From Hydrangea macrophylla (lineage: Eukaryota > Streptophyta > Magnoliopsida > Cornales > Hydrangeaceae): a stretch of 64,000 nt of DNA. The stretch spans positions 109,091,691 through 109,155,690 of the forward strand of contig CM066984.1 in NCBI GenBank assembly GCA_033977485.1, written 5' to 3'. Shown piece by piece: positions 60,530 through 64,000 of the stretch. A program made the translations under genes and the position numbers. The notes beneath the pieces were generated by a model. The model did no database searches and was not told the origin of the DNA. It saw nothing but the letters and a program-made list of their open reading frames with translations. Each line of letters begins with the position of its first letter. Position 1 is the first letter of the stretch.

Positions 60530-61210
60530 TTTCCGGGATACTTCGGGAATTTTGGACAGAGTTTCTGGGAAAAATAGAGATTCGGAGAAATTTCTAGAAG
60601 TCATGGGAGTTTCTAGGAGAAATAGGGATTTCTGGTTAATTTGGACTGAGCTTCTAGGAGAAATTGGGAAATCAAAATTTCTGGGAGAAATTGGTACATC
60701 TAGGCATTTTTGGGAAGTTTGGATGGAGTTGTTGGAAATTTTGGGAAATCTTGGAGATTTGGATAGAGCTTATGGTAAAACATGAAAACTCGGGTAAGTT
60801 GGACAGAGTTTCTGGGAGAAACAAGTATATCAGAGTTTCTGGGAGAAATTGAGATTTCTGGGTAATCTGAGAGATTTGGACAGAGCTTTTGGGAGAACAG
60901 GTATAACTGGGTAAGTCGGACAGAGTTTCTGGGAGAAACAAGTATATCGAAGTTTCTAAGAAAAATTGAAGTTTCTGGGTATTCTGGGAGATTTGGACAG
61001 AGCTTCTGGGAAAACAGGTATAACTGGGTAAGTCGGACAGAGTTTCTGGGAGAAACAAGTATATCGGAGTTTCTAAGGAAAATTGAAGTTTCTGGGTATT
61101 CTGGGGAGAAATAGGGATTTCTAGGAAATCTGGGTGATTCGGACAGAGTTCCTAGGGGAAACAGGGATATCCTGATGAGTTGGGTAGAGTTTCTGGAAGA
61201 AATAGGGGTA
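60530..61210. repeat. Tandem array E: imperfect ~35-120-bp repeats
   Basis: Phrases GAGTTTCTGGGAGAAAC, AAGTATATCGGAGTTTCT and GATTTGGACAGAGCTT recur between the primer-binding-site end and the gag fragment. The two best copies are near 60905-61015 and 61035-61100. Confidence 0.8.
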
Positions 61211-61827
61211 TACGACGAGGATAGGTGATGATGGTGATCATACTGTCTAGCAAGTTTTCATACTCCTATGTCTTAGGACCAACAAACAAGGTTTGCGGTG
61301 TATATCTTTGTGAGCATGGAGCAGACATTCTTATCATGGTGCCTAGGCAAGTCAACTCAATGTGATCACATGTGAGTGATTGCCTTGGGAATCATAAGAA
61401 AAGAGGTTCTGTTCTATGCCACATAAGCGTCTACATCGCGCAGGTAATCCCGCCAGGGCATACAGCAGTTATATCACATTGTCCTATCTGAAAAGATAAA
61501 TGAACAGTCCTATGAAAGGTTCTACAGGAATCTATATGCAAAGGCTGGGTTTAGTCAAAGAGGGTCCGTTGACGAGAGTTCCAATATACCGTCGGAGAGA
61601 CAGTACGGAGGTTTTTACTCTTTTTGATATACCTTGGAAGGTACAGTATCAACGGTGACTTGTGCCCTGGCACAGCAAGACCTGAACAATGTCAGCGCCG
61701 CGTTTCAGACACAGTCGAAGGGGAAATGCAAAAGTGCAATGCGGTGAACCAAACACAGTAAAAAGATGATTTTAAGAATGCTTCTTATGAGTCAAACCTC
61801 TGCATTATTTTGTTTTAAAATAAAAAA

Positions 61828-61845
61828 TCCCTAGCAGAGTCGCCA
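61828..61845 (-). promoter_or_regulatory. Primer-binding site of the long-LTR element
   Basis: Minus strand TGGCGACTCTGCTAGGGA lies three bases inside the LTR border. TGGCGACTC is a primer-site start seen in Ogre/Tat-like elements (tRNA-Arg priming is reported for Ogre). The assignment of the tRNA here is inference. Confidence 0.65.
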
Positions 61846-61848
61846 GAT

Positions 61849-64000
61849 TGTGGACACGCGGAGTCGGACCACTTCTCTTGTTTGAGATTGTTTTGAAATT
61901 GATTTGAATCAAAGAAAGAAAATAGGTCTGTTGAAAACAGATACAGAGTCGCCACTTGGTCTTTAAGGAACCAAGAAACCTAATTTGACTCACCCAAATG
62001 GATAAAGGGCACCGGCCCTTCATAACCAAAGAACTTGGTTCGGGGTTTTGGTACGAGAGAGGAAGGAGCCTTTGTCGCGACTAAAACACCCTCAACTCGC
62101 CCCGTCTTTCGACGGGCCTCAATTAGCATCCAAATAATCATCTTATACTATGTATGGTTCGGCAATTAATACTATGATAGTATATTACATCACATAAGAA
62201 ACTTGAAATGGAAGATCTAAAGATAAGATATCATTCATAAGATCTAAGTCAAATATCATACAATGTAAAGTGAAAGATCACACAAACAAACTTAGGAAAA
62301 ATAGTCTAATCATGTATCAAATAATCAAGACTTCCTAATCTAAAGGGGGACATGAATTGTTCTTGAAACAAATAGTCAAAGAAAACAAGGATGCTTAGCA
62401 AGCTAGGATGATGCATGTTAATCTTTGAGAATAGAAGATCTCTCAATCCCCGGGACGGATGAGAAAGGATGATTAGGTCGAGGGGAGCATGAACGTGTGA
62501 TCATGATCATTCCTTATAATCTTCTTAGATTAAGAGTTACAAAAACCCCCAAATCTTGCATGAATGCAATGTATGTATCTAAAATGTGCAAAGGTTGTAG
62601 TGTGTTTTTGTGTACATGGATTTCTAGAATGACTTAGAAGTCTAAAATGTGTATGAATGAATGAATGAAATTAACATGGGATGTGTACAAATGTAGTATG
62701 GACTACTTCCTAAGATATGAACTAATTTGGAATGCATATGAGCATCAAATCAAAGAATGAAAGTTGAAATGTACTTGCTGTGAATAGTGGACAGAACAGT
62801 AGCATGATCTTTTGGAATTTGAAAAGAGGGGTTAGGAATGTTTTCAATGCATTATTTTTTATGGAGATGTTCCTTATTGTGTCTAGAACACAACCCAAAA
62901 GGCCAATCTTGAATAGCTATCACAGATTGAGAGAAATTATATAAACAATAGAGGTCACTCAGAAACAGAGTTCGTACTGTCGACTGAAATGTTAGAAAAT
63001 ATTAGAAAATGAAAAAGAATGATCTAGAGGCCCATTTTATACAGAAAGTTTCCTAAGACATTGAATTTTAAGGGAAAAATAAGTTAGGACCACCCCTTTT
63101 GGAAAAGTTTTATGGAAAAGAGGTCGTAAGTTGACCTAGCTGCTGTGACAGCAAAAACAGAATGTTTGGAAGGAATGTTGGGACCCAAATGGACCATTTC
63201 CAAGTACTTCCAAGTCAAACCAAAAATCATAGGTGTTCTCCAATGAGTTAGGAAGACTTTCCAAGTGGCCTTGTATCCATATGTTGAGTATTGAGTTCTA
63301 GAAAAATCTTTAAACTCAACTCACTCACTGTTTTGACTCATTGTTTTGAAGATTTTGGGGAAAACAAAGTTTTGTTTCTTGAAACCAAATGAGAGGGATT
63401 GAGAGGGGTTTTGAAATAGATGTTTTGAAAACATGTTTTCAACACTCAATAAGGATCATAGCCACTTAGAATACCTACATCAAACTCATCATTTAAGAAC
63501 CTCCAAGATTGTTGGAGAGATTTATTTTATTTTTGGACATAACTTCAATACATTCCAAGAATACCTTGGAAGTATTGAGGTTATGATCATCATCTATCAA
63601 ACATGTTTTTGAGGTCAAGAGCTACTATCCATAAGGATTCACTCACCCCAAACTTCATGTCATCACTTAGATGATGATGAACTAGTAAGTAAATAAAGAA
63701 AAGAAAAAGAAATGAGATAAGGAGAGATGAACATATATATAATCAAAGCAAGTAAATAGCAATCAATAGATGATAATCAATGTGATTTTGGACTTGTAGC
63801 TTGGTGTTTCACTCATAGATTTTGACATTTGGACATGGAAGTAGCTTCCTATCTCATGAATGCTCAAGAATGAGGGTTGGAGTGGACTTTGAATGTGAAG
63901 TATATAGAAGGATGATGGAAGAAAACAAGAATAAAACTCACTTTCTTATGGAAAATCAATGGGAGAAGCTCCCTTTCTCTCTTCTAAACCTATCTCTATC
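61849..64000 (-). repeat. 5' LTR of the long-LTR element, truncated by the window end
   Basis: The first 2152 bp match 51365-53516 with no net indel and no mismatch that I noticed. The remaining ~1.1 kb should lie beyond the window. Confidence 0.92.

Larger units (their letters stand above)
51365..64000 (-). mobile_element. Very young non-autonomous LTR retrotransposon with 3.3-kb LTRs (LARD-like, Tat/Ogre-related), cut by window end
   Basis: LTR copies start at 51365 and 61849, both with TGTGGACACGCGG. The left LTR runs to 54660 (ends GTGTCTACA; 3296 bp). Over the 2152 bp visible of the right copy the offset stays exactly 10484 and I saw no mismatch. The element runs on the minus strand: primer-binding site beside the right LTR, purine tract beside the left. 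The 7.2-kb interior has five tandem-repeat arrays and a single gag-like fragment (59474-60134); there is no protease, RT, RNase H or integrase. Left flank is GATGG, which should recur just past the right end outside the window. It inserted into an older gypsy remnant. Confidence 0.88.

Overview
This is a stretch of plant nuclear genome. The evidence is spliced plant genes (a membrane-anchored RLCK-VII kinase, a cis-prenyltransferase and a dirigent gene), plant-type LTR retrotransposons, hAT/Harbinger/Mutator-type non-autonomous elements, long CT/GA/GT microsatellites and AT-rich intergenic DNA. The style fits a eudicot with a repeat-rich genome; species cannot be read from the sequence. Coding DNA is a small fraction, and most of what can be recognised is transposon sequence, much of it nested.

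Layout. 0.2-0.8 kb: a hAT-type MITE with perfect 8-bp target duplications. 1-4.9 kb: the 3' part of a minus-oriented gypsy element carrying an antisense, four-exon gene on the + strand, now closed by three in-frame TAG codons. 4.9-5.8 kb: a copia integrase fragment. 6.8-7.3 kb: a dirigent pseudogene. 6-10.5 kb: LTR and MITE debris. 10.9-12.9 kb: an intact cis-prenyltransferase gene (minus) with likely 5'-UTR exons. 14.5-17.5 kb: a 3-kb palindromic foldback element built of ~270-bp tandem units. 20.8-22.6 kb: exon-like pieces of an unidentified, probably non-coding or degenerate minus-strand transcript. 23.4-27.1 kb: a complete young gag-only LTR retrotransposon (TR-GAG type) with 556-bp LTRs that differ at 3 sites. 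30.4-34.9 kb: a second giant foldback, Mutator-like (10-bp target duplication), packed with short perfect palindromes and itself hit by a hAT MITE. 36.9-44.1 kb: an intact six-exon kinase gene (405 codons plus stop) with a Harbinger-type element in intron 2. 45.5-47.4 kb: three Mutator-like foldback/MITE insertions plus one MITE nested in another. 48.6-51.4 kb: copia gag and gypsy-type remnants. 51.4-64 kb: most of a very young minus-oriented retrotransposon with 3.3-kb LTRs; its interior has five tandem-repeat arrays and only a short Tat/Ogre-like gag fragment, so it is non-autonomous.

How it fits together. Only two host genes look functional: the prenyltransferase (dolichol/polyisoprenoid synthesis) and the kinase (plasma-membrane signalling). 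They are unrelated neighbours; no operon-like or cluster logic is seen. The rest records repeated insertion by elements that lack their own enzymes (gag-only, LARD-like, MITE, foldback) and so depended on partners elsewhere. The least ordinary items are the two giant foldbacks, the antisense gene inside a gypsy element with its own TATA/G-box promoter, the gag-only element, and the repeat-array-filled long-LTR element.
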